A DNA stretch of 64,000 nucleotides from the NCBI RefSeq assembly GCF_029953595.1, contig NZ_CP124535.1:1768001-1832000 (forward strand). The letters are read 5' to 3'. The position numbers and the translations under genes were made by a program. The stretch is from Fuscovulum ytuae (GTDB lineage: Bacteria; Pseudomonadota; Alphaproteobacteria; Rhodobacterales; Rhodobacteraceae). The notes below the pieces were generated by a model, which was not told where the DNA came from, made no database searches, and was given only the letters and a program-made list of their open reading frames with translations. Shown piece by piece: positions 54,005-62,181 of this stretch. Position 1 is the first letter of the stretch, and each line of letters starts with the position of its first letter.

Positions 54005-55327
54005 TCAGGATTGCGGTCTCGCCGTACCCTTTGGCCACTTCCGATGCAGCCCGTCGATGACCAAAGCGTGCGAATGCACAACCCCATGTTCCCGCAGATG
54101 TGGATGGTCTGCGGGCAAGTCCGGATGGACATGTGGGACGATGATGGGGTCCAGCGCGGGCCAAAGACGCAGGACTGCGGCCAGACCAACCGCTCCTACC
54201 GCCGCAAGCGTCATGGCCGCAGCCGACAGCCCCGCCTCTGCCCCGATCCATCCCGCCAGTGGATAGGTGACCAGCCAGCAGGCATGCGACAAGGCGAATT
54301 GCGCCGCAAAAACTGCGCCGCGATCCACATCGCGCGCGGAACGGTTGATGATCCGTCCGATGGGTGTCTGGGTCAGCGAAAAGCCAAATCCGATCATCGC
54401 CCATAGCGCGACCAAGACGGCGAAACTGTCAGCCACTGGAACAGCCGCCACCCCCGCAACCATAAGCCCAGCGCCACCGATCATCACTGGCCTTTCCGCC
54501 ACACGCGCAAGCAAGCGGGGCAGGACAAAGGCCGCAACCATCGACCCCGCGCCAAAGGCGGCGAAGGCCAAGGCGACTGCTTCTTCCCCCATACCCAACC
54601 TGTCCTTCACCAGAACAACCGTGTTCACATAGACCATCGCCCCTGCCGCCGCGACCGCCGCCTCCATCACCATCAACCCGCGCAGGCGCGGTGTGCGGAT
54701 ATAGATACGCACCCCCTTCGTCACATCGGCCCAGAACTGCCCGCCCTCTGCTTGCGCCCGCTGCGGCAGCCGCGCCGTCACGACAAGCAGCGCCGAACCG
54801 ATGAAACCCGCAACCGTTCCGGCAAACAGCACGGGAAAGCCCACGACCGTCAACAGCGCCGCAGCAAGGATGGGCGAGGCAACCTGTTCCAGATCCTCCG
54901 CCAGACGCAGCAGGGACAGAGCGTTGGTATAATCGTCCTCGTCCTTCAGCACATCGGGGATCACGGCTTGGAACGCAGGCGTAAACCCCGCCGAGGCAGC
55001 CTGAAGCGCGAAGATCAGCACATAGACCTGCCAGACTTGATCGACAAAGGGCAGGAAGGCGATCACCCCCGCGCGGATCAGGTCCAGCGCCACGAGGAAG
55101 GCGCGGCGCGGCAACCGCTCCGCCACCGCCGCCGCGACAGGGGCCAGCGTCACATAGGCCACCATCTTGATCGCAAGCGCCGTGCCAAGCACCGCCCCTG
55201 CATCCTCCCCCGCCAACTCCCATGCCAGAAGGCCAAGCGCCACGGTCGCAAGACCCGTGCCGACCAACGCCACCACTTGCGCGGCGAAGAGATGGCGGAA
55301 TGCCGGGTTCTTCAGTGTCAAAAGCAT
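54005..55327 (-). CDS. MFS metal exporter (NreB-like, nickel/cobalt)
   Basis: 440 residues with about 12 hydrophobic segments, starting MLLTLKNPAFRHLFAAQVVALVGTGLATVALG. The C-terminus is His-rich (PHVHPDLPADHPHLREHGVVHSHALVIDGLH), as in NreB/NrsD-type nickel exporters. It overlaps the DmeR-type repressor gene by one base (TGATG), so the two form one operon, with the metal-responsive operator upstream. Metal specificity is inferred from the regulator type and the His tail; cobalt or zinc is possible. Confidence 0.87.
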   Translation of the reverse strand: MLLTLKNPAFRHLFAAQVVALVGTGLATVALGLLAWELAGEDAGAVLGTALAIKMVAYVTLAPVAAAVAERLPRRAFLVALDLIRAGVIAFLPFVDQVWQVYVLIFALQAASAGFTPAFQAVIPDVLKDEDDYTNALSLLRLAEDLEQVASPILAAALLTVVGFPVLFAGTVAGFIGSALLVVTARLPQRAQAEGGQFWADVTKGVRIYIRTPRLRGLMVMEAAVAAAGAMVYVNTVVLVKDRLGMGEEAVALAFAAFGAGSMVAAFVLPRLLARVAERPVMIGGAGLMVAGVAAVPVADSFAVLVALWAMIGFGFSLTQTPIGRIINRSARDVDRGAVFAAQFALSHACWLVTYPLAGWIGAEAGLSAAAMTLAAVGAVGLAAVLRLWPALDPIIVPHVHPDLPADHPHLREHGVVHSHALVIDGLHRKWPKGTARPQS

Positions 55328-55584
55328 CAGAGCAATTTCGTCAGTGCCTTGATCTCGGCCATGTCATGCCCATGCCCGTCCGAAAGGCAGTGGTCGATAT
55401 GATCATGAATCAGCGCCCGCTTCGCCTCGGCCACCGCGCGCTCCACCGCGTGGAGTTGCGTGGCAAGGTCGAGGCAGGGCTGGCCCTCCTCGATCATGGC
55501 GACGACCCGCCGAAGATGCCCTTCGGCGCGTTTCAGCCGAGTGGCGATGGCAGGGTGGCTTGCATGGCGGTGCGGTTCTGTCAT
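55327..55584 (-). CDS. DmeR/RcnR-type metal-responsive repressor
   Basis: 85 residues of the CsoR/RcnR/FrmR family. All-helical fold: RLKRAEGHLRRVVAMIEEGQPCLDLATQLHAVERAVAEAKRALIHDHIDHCL. Potential ligands are an N-terminal His cluster (HRHASH), the conserved Cys in GQPCLDL, and the His residues in IHDHIDHC. This matches the nickel/cobalt-sensing DmeR group of Agrobacterium and Rhizobium better than the copper-sensing CsoR group. A near-perfect palindrome 8 bp upstream of its start is its likely operator. Confidence 0.9.
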   Translation of the reverse strand: MTEPHRHASHPAIATRLKRAEGHLRRVVAMIEEGQPCLDLATQLHAVERAVAEAKRALIHDHIDHCLSDGHGHDMAEIKALTKLL

Positions 55585-55591
55585 AGAACCA

Positions 55592-55616
55592 CCCTAACCC
55601 CCCCGGGGGGATAGGG
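55592..55616. promoter_or_regulatory. Operator palindrome of the DmeR-type repressor
   Basis: 25-bp near-perfect dyad: CCCTA at the left end, TAGGG at the right end, and a centre of seven C followed by six G (55598-55610). CsoR/RcnR-family operators are typically G-tract-containing inverted repeats with A/T flanks such as this. The site lies in the 67-bp gap between the divergent dmeR-mfs and the His-rich protein genes, so it can control both sides. Confidence 0.8.
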
Positions 55617-55651
55617 CAAGGCAGGGCGTGGAAATCACGCCGAAGGGGCAG

Positions 55652-55987
55652 ATGAGCGGAAAGCGTGCCATGGTCACGTGGATGACAGCACTTGTGCTGA
55701 CGCTGTCGCTTGCTTTCGCGCCGCTTTTATCCGCGGCAACGCACGGCCCCGGTCAGACCGCGATAGAGGCGGACCATGCCGCGTGGCATGCCGAACAGGG
55801 TGAACATTGGCACGCGACCGACCACGGCCACCATGACAGCGCCGATCACGACCACACACCGACCGTCATCCTGCCCGCCGCCAGTGACCTTGAGCCGCCG
55901 CCGCCCGCAGGCCTTCGGGCAGCACAGGCAACCGGCACCTACGGCATCATCCGCGACGGCCCGCGCCGCCCACCGCGCTTGACCTGA
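55652..55987 (+). CDS. Secreted His-rich small protein
   Basis: 111 residues from the ATG at 55652 (AAGGGGCAG upstream). A Sec signal or anchor is followed by a His/Asp stretch: WMTALVLTLSLAFAPLLSA, then HAAWHAEQGEHWHATDHGHHDSADHDH. The second half is proline-rich. It is probably a periplasmic metal-binding protein of the nickel/cobalt cassette. No enzymatic motif was seen. It is first of three plus-strand genes that follow the operator. Confidence 0.78.
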   Translation: MSGKRAMVTWMTALVLTLSLAFAPLLSAATHGPGQTAIEADHAAWHAEQGEHWHATDHGHHDSADHDHTPTVILPAASDLEPPPPAGLRAAQATGTYGIIRDGPRRPPRLT

Positions 55988-56055
55988 CCGACCCTTCGCT
56001 GCGGCGGACCCTTGCCCGCTCCGCACCATCCGTCAGTCAATCAACGGTACATCAC

Positions 56056-56763
56056 ATGACATTCCTCCACCCGACGCCCCGGCGCGTCTGGACGGCACTC
56101 GCCATATTCTGCCTCACGCTCCTTTGGGCGGGGGTCGCGCTGGCACATGCCGTCACCCTTGGCGACAAGGGCTATATTCAGGAAATCACCGGCCCGCATG
56201 TCCTGCCCTTCCTCTATCTGGGGGCAAAGCACATGGTCACGGGCTACGACCACATCCTCTTTCTCTTCGGCGTGATCTTCTTCCTCTACGGGATGCGCGA
56301 GATCGGGCTTTACGTTACCCTCTTCGCCATCGGCCATTCGACGACGATGATCCTTGGCGTCTGGTTCAACTTCGGCATCAACGCCTACATCATCGACGCC
56401 ATCATCGGCTTCTCGGTCATCTACAAAGCGCTCGACAACCTCGGGGCCTTCCGCCTGTGGTTCGGGGTGCAGCCCGATACGCGGGTGGCGACGCTGGTCT
56501 TCGGCTTCCTGCACGGCTTCGGCCTTGCCTCGAAGATCATCGAATACAACATCGCGCCCGACGGCCTGCTTGTGAACCTCATCGCCTTCAATGTGGGCGT
56601 TGAAATCGGCCAACTCACCGCCCTCGCGCTCATCCTCTTGTTCATGCAGCGCTGGCGCGCGTCACCCTCCTTTGGTCGACAGGCCTATACCGCAAACGTC
56701 ATCATGATCGGCCTTGGCGCCTACCTGATGGGCTTTCAGCTCATCGGTCTGGCACTGGCTTGA
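56056..56763 (+). CDS. HupE/UreJ-family membrane protein
   Basis: 235 residues. A signal-like N-terminus, then at least five hydrophobic helices. Family motifs: HMVTGYDHILFLFGVIFFLY with the conserved His-x-x-x-GYDH, FAIGHSTTMILG, FGFLHGFGLASKI and FNVGVEIGQLTAL. HupE/UreJ proteins are linked with nickel or cobalt movement across membranes. It lies in the nickel/cobalt cassette, 11 bp before the membrane-anchor gene. Confidence 0.9.
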   Translation: MTFLHPTPRRVWTALAIFCLTLLWAGVALAHAVTLGDKGYIQEITGPHVLPFLYLGAKHMVTGYDHILFLFGVIFFLYGMREIGLYVTLFAIGHSTTMILGVWFNFGINAYIIDAIIGFSVIYKALDNLGAFRLWFGVQPDTRVATLVFGFLHGFGLASKIIEYNIAPDGLLVNLIAFNVGVEIGQLTALALILLFMQRWRASPSFGRQAYTANVIMIGLGAYLMGFQLIGLALA

Positions 56764-56774
56764 GGGAGCATCCC

Positions 56775-57638
56775 ATGAACACCAAATTCGACATCACCCG
56801 CGCCCCGCAGACCCCGCGTCCTGAACGGGCGCAGACACGTGACGCCGCAGGCCATATCCGAGGGGTAGAGGCGACGTCCGGCGGCCTGATCCGCTCCACC
56901 CTCCTCGCTTCTGGGGCAGCGGCGGCCATGCTCACCATCGTCTACCTGCCCGCCGAATACGGCATAGACCCGACCGGCTTCGGCGCGGTGCTGGGCCTGA
57001 CCGAGATGGGTCAGATCAAGCAACAACTCTACGCCGAGGCCGAGGCGGACGAGGCTGCAACCGCCAACGCCCCCGTGACGCTTGACCCCGACACGCTGGC
57101 ACGGCTGGACCGGATCGAGGCACAACTGGCTACCATCAGCGCGGTGATTGGCGCGCCCTCGGCCCTGACCGAGACACCGACACCGCCCGCAACAGAGGCG
57201 GCGGCAGCCCCCGCACCGGAACCCGCACCCGCTCCGACAGCCGAAGCGATGGCCGAACCCGCAGCCGAAGTCGCCCCTGCCGCAACCGCCGATGCCGTCG
57301 AGGCCGCCGTCGCCGAGGCCAACTCCAACTGGCGCGACGAAGTCAGCTACACCCTAGCGCCCGGCGAAGGGATCGAGGTGAAGCTCGCCATGCAGGAAGG
57401 CCAGACCGCCCGCTTTGAATGGACGGCCAATGGCGCAGTCGTGAACTACGACACGCATGGCGACGGCAGCGGCCAAAAGGTCAGTTACGAACAGGGCCGC
57501 GGCGTGCCGGAACAGGACGGCGAACTCACCGCCGCATTCACCGGCAACCACGGCTGGTTCTGGCGCAACCGCACCGATGCGCCGGTCACCGTGACGCTCC
57601 GCACAGCGGGCGACTATGCCGAGATGAAGGCACCGTGA
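56775..57638 (+). CDS. Membrane-anchored periplasmic protein, Pro/Ala-rich linker
   Basis: 287 residues from the ATG at 56775 (GAGGGAGC upstream). An approximately 40-residue cytoplasmic N-terminus, one helix (about 42-62, TLLASGAAAAMLTIVYLPAE), a region that may be coiled coil (LARLDRIEAQLATISAVIG), a Pro/Ala/Glu-rich linker (about 135-185), and a folded C-terminal domain (YTLAPGEGIEVKLAMQEG, FEWTANGAVVNYDTHGDG, AFTGNHGWFWRNRTDAP). The last domain has a beta-sandwich look. Such proteins are often annotated as a transmembrane anchor beside HupE/UreJ genes. Its role in the metal cassette is unknown. Confidence 0.82.
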   Translation: MNTKFDITRAPQTPRPERAQTRDAAGHIRGVEATSGGLIRSTLLASGAAAAMLTIVYLPAEYGIDPTGFGAVLGLTEMGQIKQQLYAEAEADEAATANAPVTLDPDTLARLDRIEAQLATISAVIGAPSALTETPTPPATEAAAAPAPEPAPAPTAEAMAEPAAEVAPAATADAVEAAVAEANSNWRDEVSYTLAPGEGIEVKLAMQEGQTARFEWTANGAVVNYDTHGDGSGQKVSYEQGRGVPEQDGELTAAFTGNHGWFWRNRTDAPVTVTLRTAGDYAEMKAP

Positions 57639-57915
57639 CAAAGACGCCACCTCTGGCGGCCCGAATGGGCTGTCAGGGCAAATCTGCCATTCGGCACTTG
57701 GGACGCGGCGCCCACCCAAAAGCAGCAGGATGCCGTCATCGGCCGCATGGCGACCTTTCGACACGGTTGGCAAATGCAGGGTCAGAAAAGGGCCGCGCGG
57801 CAAGGCAGCCCTCCGGCCGCAATCACTCGCGGGCCGGACGGCATTAGGAGAACCAAAGGCAAGGTTTTCTTGTTGCGGTGCTGCGATCGGCTCGACAGCC
57901 CCGCCCCCGCCTGCA

Positions 57916-58483
57916 TCATGTCTGCCCCCATCCCGAAGGATCATGCGGGTCCTGCATGCGCAGGAAGGCGTAGCCTATCCTTGCCCAGGGCCGAATGCGT
58001 TTGGTCAGGACGTCCAGCACGAAATCCCCCACATCGCTGCGCAGAACCCGCACCGCAAGTGGCGCGCGCTTTTGGTCCAGCACCACCGCGATCAGCAGGC
58101 GGTTCGGCGCCCCCCCGCCGCGATCAGCTGCTGTTTCTTGCAAAGCGCATCATCTTCACAATCACCGCCGCATGCCGTTGGCTGGGACCAGCGTTCCGCC
58201 ACGGAAAACAGGCGTTGGTCGCCGATCGGGCGGATTGCGGCATTGGCCACGCTGTTCACCTGGGCCGCCACCTTCAGAACATCCGCCTCGGCGGGCGACA
58301 GGCCCCCAGATACACAAGCCCAATCATAGCCACGACAGATTGATGACGCCCCTTCCGGGTCTGGGGCCGCTTGTTTCACAGGCAATAAGGCATCGGCACC
58401 CACAGTATCGACGGCTATGGCTGCCCCAGCCAAAGGGGGCAGAAGATGACGGCGGCGGCGATCACGGTGCGGATGGGGCGCAT
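57916..58483 (-). pseudogene. Transglutaminase-like cysteine peptidase (BTLCP) gene with two frameshifts
   Basis: Three successive frames on the minus strand add up to one BTLCP-family protein of about 190 residues: a signal peptide starting at 58483 (MRPIRTVIAAAVIFCPLWLG), the middle (AAIAVDTVGADALLPV to GDCEDDALCKKQQLIAAGG) and the end (APNRLLIAVVLDQ, DVGDFVLDVLTKRIRPWARI). Each jump is repaired by adding one G to a G run: GGGG near 58432 and seven G at about 58109-58115. The expected catalytic His (GHAV in relatives) is Leu here (PLAV), and DCEDYAL reads DCEDDAL, so decay is likely rather than only sequencing error. The 277 bp downstream (57639-57915) hold no gene. Confidence 0.75.
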
Positions 58484-58641
58484 AGCGTGGACTTCGGACG
58501 TTAGCCAGATCGGGATAGGCCGCAGGCGCACCGACTGTCCTTTTCACATCGCAAGACAGCAGCCCAGAACGGGTAGGCCCCTTACCCCGGCGTATGGCCC
58601 CGCGTGGCCCTGCCCTTATCCATTCCGACGCTCCCCCGACA

Positions 58642-59637
58642 CTAGCCAGCCCCTTCCCCTGCGATCAGGTCGGGGTGCCACAGCACGGCCTGCCCACGCC
58701 CCGCTCGCTTGGCCGCATAAAGCATGGCATCGGCCCGCGCCAAAAGGTCGGGCCCCGAAAGGCCGGGGGCCATGGCGGAAAGGATCACCCCGGCGCTGGC
58801 GCCGACCGAAAGCCCGATCCCCCGCCATTCCACCGCCTCGCCCAAGGTGACAAGGATCGTCGCCACCCGTGACAGCGCCACCTCGTCCCGATCCATCCCC
58901 GGCATCAGGATGACAAACTCATCCCCCCCGATCCGCGCGACGAAATCTTCGCGCCGACTATGGGCCAGCAAACGGCGCCCCACCTCGGCCAAAAGATGAT
59001 CCCCCGCCGCATGGCCCAGCGCATCATTCACCTCTTTGAAACGATCAAGGTCCAGATGCACCACCGCCATAGGCTCCGGCCCCAAACCCTCCAGCGCAAG
59101 GTCCAGCGCGCGACGGTTCCTCAGTCCTGTCAGCGTATCGGTCAGGGCCTGTTCCTCTGCCACGACCTTGTCGCCCTGCAGGCGGTGGTTCAGAGCACGC
59201 AACTCGTCCAGCACCGCCGTCTTCGCCTCATAGAGGTAAAGCAGTTCGACCGTCAGGTCGGTAGGGGCGAAATCCGCCTCCGTCAGGTCATGCCGACGCA
59301 CGGCATCCACCACCCCGATCCCGAAGGAAAGGTTGATCAGCGCCCCCTCGCCCAAGGGCACCGCGATCCCGCGCAAGGCCAAATCGCCCCGCCCGCGGCA
59401 GGCGATCTGCAACCGGCCCTGCGCCGCCAGAAGATCGGCCACAGCCGCCAGCGGCGGGCCATGCCGCAGGGTGAACAGGTCGGAAAAAAGCCGACCCGCT
59501 GGATCGCCCATCGCCAAAAGGCGCGTCAGCGTCGGCCCACAGGACCGGATGATCCCCGCGCCATCCACAGCCACATACATCGGCATCAACTGCGCCAAGG
59601 CGCCCGCCGTGATGCCCCCTATCGCACCGCCGATCAT
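58642..59637 (-). CDS. Diguanylate cyclase (GGDEF) with N-terminal H-NOX-associated-type sensor
   Basis: 331 residues. The C-terminal GGDEF domain (about 165-325) has an intact active site, FVARIGGDEFVILMPGMD, with LTDTLTGLRNRRALDLAL and HLDLDRFKEVNDALGHAAGDHLL upstream, so it should make cyclic di-GMP. An RxxD inhibitory site is not clear. The N-terminal 140 residues look like a PAS-like/H-NOX-associated region (MYVAVDGAGIIRSCGPTLTRLL), and a short coiled coil joins the two (about 135-165, AKTAVLDELRALNHRLQ). It overlaps the H-NOX-like gene by 4 bp, which suggests that the two proteins act together. Confidence 0.93.
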   Translation of the reverse strand: MIGGAIGGITAGALAQLMPMYVAVDGAGIIRSCGPTLTRLLAMGDPAGRLFSDLFTLRHGPPLAAVADLLAAQGRLQIACRGRGDLALRGIAVPLGEGALINLSFGIGVVDAVRRHDLTEADFAPTDLTVELLYLYEAKTAVLDELRALNHRLQGDKVVAEEQALTDTLTGLRNRRALDLALEGLGPEPMAVVHLDLDRFKEVNDALGHAAGDHLLAEVGRRLLAHSRREDFVARIGGDEFVILMPGMDRDEVALSRVATILVTLGEAVEWRGIGLSVGASAGVILSAMAPGLSGPDLLARADAMLYAAKRAGRGQAVLWHPDLIAGEGAG

Positions 59638-60221
59638 TCCGCCCGACCCAAACTGAAGGCCCGCCCCGCGCCATGGGCCTGATCCAGCAGGCGGATCGTC
59701 ACCGCCCCCGCGCCATCCTTCCCGCGCCGCGCAAGGCCCAGCGTGACCAGCGCGCCGTAATCATCCGCCATGGCCCGCAATAGGCCCAAAGCCACCTCTG
59801 CCAAGCCCGGCATGCCGGGACCGATCTCAAGCCGGAAACGGCCACGTGCCGCCTCGCGCAACCGCAAGTCAGGCAGCACCAGATCGGGCAAGGCCAACCG
59901 CGCCCGCGCAGGCAAATCTTCTAACGAGCAAAGGAAATCGCGATAGTCCGATCCGCCGAACCGCAACAGCCGCCGCACCCCCGCCCGTGCGGGATGGGAC
60001 ACGAGGTAGGTTCCCAGATCTTCCAAAAGACAGCCGCGGTCGCGGTCCAGCCGTGTGGCGGCGGCGGCAAGCAGGCGATCCGTCACCTCCGCCGGATAGG
60101 GCAGTAAGGGTTCAAACCCCTGTACCGACACCCCAGCTGCCCGTGCCGTATCCTCCCAGACGCCCGCGCCCCAGCCATCGCGCAAAAAGCACTGGATCGA
60201 CCGATTGATCAGCCCGTTCAT
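59634..60221 (-). CDS. H-NOX-like heme-NO-binding domain protein lacking the proximal His
   Basis: 195 residues with the H-NOX fold pattern: MNGLINRSIQCFLRDGWGAGVWEDTARAAG, LLEDLGTYLVSHPARAGVRRLLRFGG, DYRDFLCSLEDL. The position of the heme-ligating His (about 102) is Pro104 (SLEDLPARARL), and the YxSxR heme-propionate motif is replaced (LEIGPGMPGL). A heme-free or differently ligated version is therefore indicated. It is coupled to the diguanylate cyclase by an ATGA overlap. My recollection is that other Rhodobacterales have similar Pro-containing forms, so this may be a subgroup feature rather than decay. Confidence 0.82.
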   Translation of the reverse strand: MNGLINRSIQCFLRDGWGAGVWEDTARAAGVSVQGFEPLLPYPAEVTDRLLAAAATRLDRDRGCLLEDLGTYLVSHPARAGVRRLLRFGGSDYRDFLCSLEDLPARARLALPDLVLPDLRLREAARGRFRLEIGPGMPGLAEVALGLLRAMADDYGALVTLGLARRGKDGAGAVTIRLLDQAHGAGRAFSLGRAE

Positions 60222-60287
60222 CGCCCCCTCGACACATCCGGGCCCGTCGCCCGGTGCAAAGGTTGCTCGATTCGGATGAACGAAGGC

Positions 60288-62036
60288 TTAGGGCAGCAGC
60301 AAAAGCCCCCCCGCCACCCCCAACAGGTTCATCGGCACTGGAGTCAGGGCGGCAGGGGCGTCCTGCAAAGCCGCGATCAGGGCTTCACCCGCGGCACGGT
60401 CTGGCAGCATCCCCGTCAGTGCCGCCACCGATCGGCGCTGCACCTTGCCTGCCACCATCCCCAAACCTTCATACCGCACGAAACCCTGCGGCTCGCGCAG
60501 CAGGATCAGCGCCTCCTCCCCCGGCTCTGCCGTCCAGAAATCGGCCACCACAAAGACGCAACCCGCCCTTTCGGTTCCCGGCAACGGCGTCCGGCAGGCA
60601 TCGATCCAACTTTGCAATTCCACCGCCGGGATGGCGCGCAAAAGCAGATCACGCGTCGCCGTCGCCCCTTCGGGTTGCAGGGGCATCACCTCTCGCAGAT
60701 TGGCAAGCAGCGCCTCGGCATCGTCAGCCATCACCAAGGCCCCGGCCTCACCGCCCGCCGCCCGTGCGGCCAGCCGCTGCGCCAACATGGCATGATCAGG
60801 CTCTGCCGCCAATTCCTCCAGCTGCACCAATGCGGCCTCGCCCGACCGCCCCCAACGTTCAAGGGCGGAAAGGTCCAGGTCCTGCACCTCCACTGCGCCA
60901 CCTGCATAGCGCGCGAGTTGCGACCGCGCCGAAATCCCTTCGGCATCTATGACAGGGGTCAGCCAAAGCACGGCCAAGCCCACCACCATCAGGGCCAGCA
61001 CCCGGTTTGCCTGCCGCACATGCGCAGCCCAGCCCGCGCCGCGCAGCACAGCCCCAAGATAGGCCAACCCATAGCCTGCCCCCGCCAGAACCGCCAAAGC
61101 GGCAAAAACCCGTTCAGGCGTCCAGCCATGCTGACCCACCCTTTCGGCCAGTGCCATGCCTGCCAAGGCCACAGGCAGCGGCAACAGCCCCGCCATCACC
61201 CGCGCCGAGATTTGCAGAAGTGGGTTGCTGCTTGCCTCGTCATCCGTCTGGTCGATCACCACCGCAATCAACCCCGCCGCCGCCATGGCCAGCGCCAAAA
61301 GGACCCCGGTCGCAGACACCCCGCCCGGCAATTGCGACAACCCCCGCAGCGGCAGCGCAACAAGGAACAGGATCATCACCGCCAGCACAGGCACCGTCAG
61401 CAGCCGCAACAGCCGCAGGATCACCATGGGCGACAGGACATCCGACAATTCCCAGGCCACCGCCACACCAACGCCCAGCATGGCCCCCGTCGCCATCCCG
61501 GCCAAGGGGCCACCCGCGCGCATCACCCAATCCAGAAACCCCAATCCCACCAAAGCCAGCGCTGCATCAGCCAGCCAGATCACAGCCCAGACCAGCCCGA
61601 CAAAGATCCAGCCCGCGGTCACGCGCACCGCCAATTGCCAACTTGACGTGAACAGCGCCGGATAAGACGTGCCGCCCGTCGCCCCGCGCGCGATCAGATA
61701 GGGCAGCGGCAAGACCGCGATCAGGAACCCCGCGATCCAGTGCAGACCCTCCATCCGCACCGCATCCGGCATCGGATAGCGCAGCGCCACCAGCGCAATC
61801 AGCCCCGCCACCAACGCGGCCAGCGGCACCGCGCTGACCGCCGCCTGCCGCAGCCGTAACGGCCCTGCCATCCCCAGAACTGCCCCGAAAAAGACCACGG
61901 CGAATGCCGAAAGGGGCAAATGCAGCCGCACCGTCAGGGCGCCCCGCAACGCGGCATCCTCCAACATCCATAGCGACAGCCCCGCGATCGCCCCCGTCAG
62001 CGCGAGAAGCCCGCGCCTCAGCGTCAGGATGTCCAT
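60288..62036 (-). CDS. DUF4153 multi-pass membrane protein
   Basis: 582 residues from the ATG at 62036. About 10-11 hydrophobic helices in the first 370 residues (for example LRRGLLALTGAIAGLSLWML, LHWIAGFLIAVLPLPYLIA, ILRLLRLLTVPVLAVMILFL), then a soluble C-terminal part (about 375-560, DAEGISARSQLARYAGG, CVFVVADFWTAEPGEEALILL). The arrangement fits the DUF4153 family, whose function is unknown. It is followed on the same strand by the H-NOX/GGDEF pair after a 66-bp gap. Confidence 0.82.
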   Translation of the reverse strand: MDILTLRRGLLALTGAIAGLSLWMLEDAALRGALTVRLHLPLSAFAVVFFGAVLGMAGPLRLRQAAVSAVPLAALVAGLIALVALRYPMPDAVRMEGLHWIAGFLIAVLPLPYLIARGATGGTSYPALFTSSWQLAVRVTAGWIFVGLVWAVIWLADAALALVGLGFLDWVMRAGGPLAGMATGAMLGVGVAVAWELSDVLSPMVILRLLRLLTVPVLAVMILFLVALPLRGLSQLPGGVSATGVLLALAMAAAGLIAVVIDQTDDEASSNPLLQISARVMAGLLPLPVALAGMALAERVGQHGWTPERVFAALAVLAGAGYGLAYLGAVLRGAGWAAHVRQANRVLALMVVGLAVLWLTPVIDAEGISARSQLARYAGGAVEVQDLDLSALERWGRSGEAALVQLEELAAEPDHAMLAQRLAARAAGGEAGALVMADDAEALLANLREVMPLQPEGATATRDLLLRAIPAVELQSWIDACRTPLPGTERAGCVFVVADFWTAEPGEEALILLREPQGFVRYEGLGMVAGKVQRRSVAALTGMLPDRAAGEALIAALQDAPAALTPVPMNLLGVAGGLLLLP

Positions 62037-62181
62037 TGCCCCTCCGTCCCGCCAAAGGCGGGTATCCCCCGTCACAGCCCGACTTGCGCGGACTTTTCCC
62101 CGAAAAGCAGGCTAGCCGCCACATCGCTGGACGCAAAGAAAAAATCCTGTGGCCTATGCAGAAGAGTGCGCGGAACGCCGA

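Noticed and set aside
57354-57944. Minus-strand open frame across the end of the membrane-anchor gene and the 57639-57915 gap
   Set aside because: Mostly antisense to the anchor gene; the translation in the gap has no recognisable domain and no usable start.
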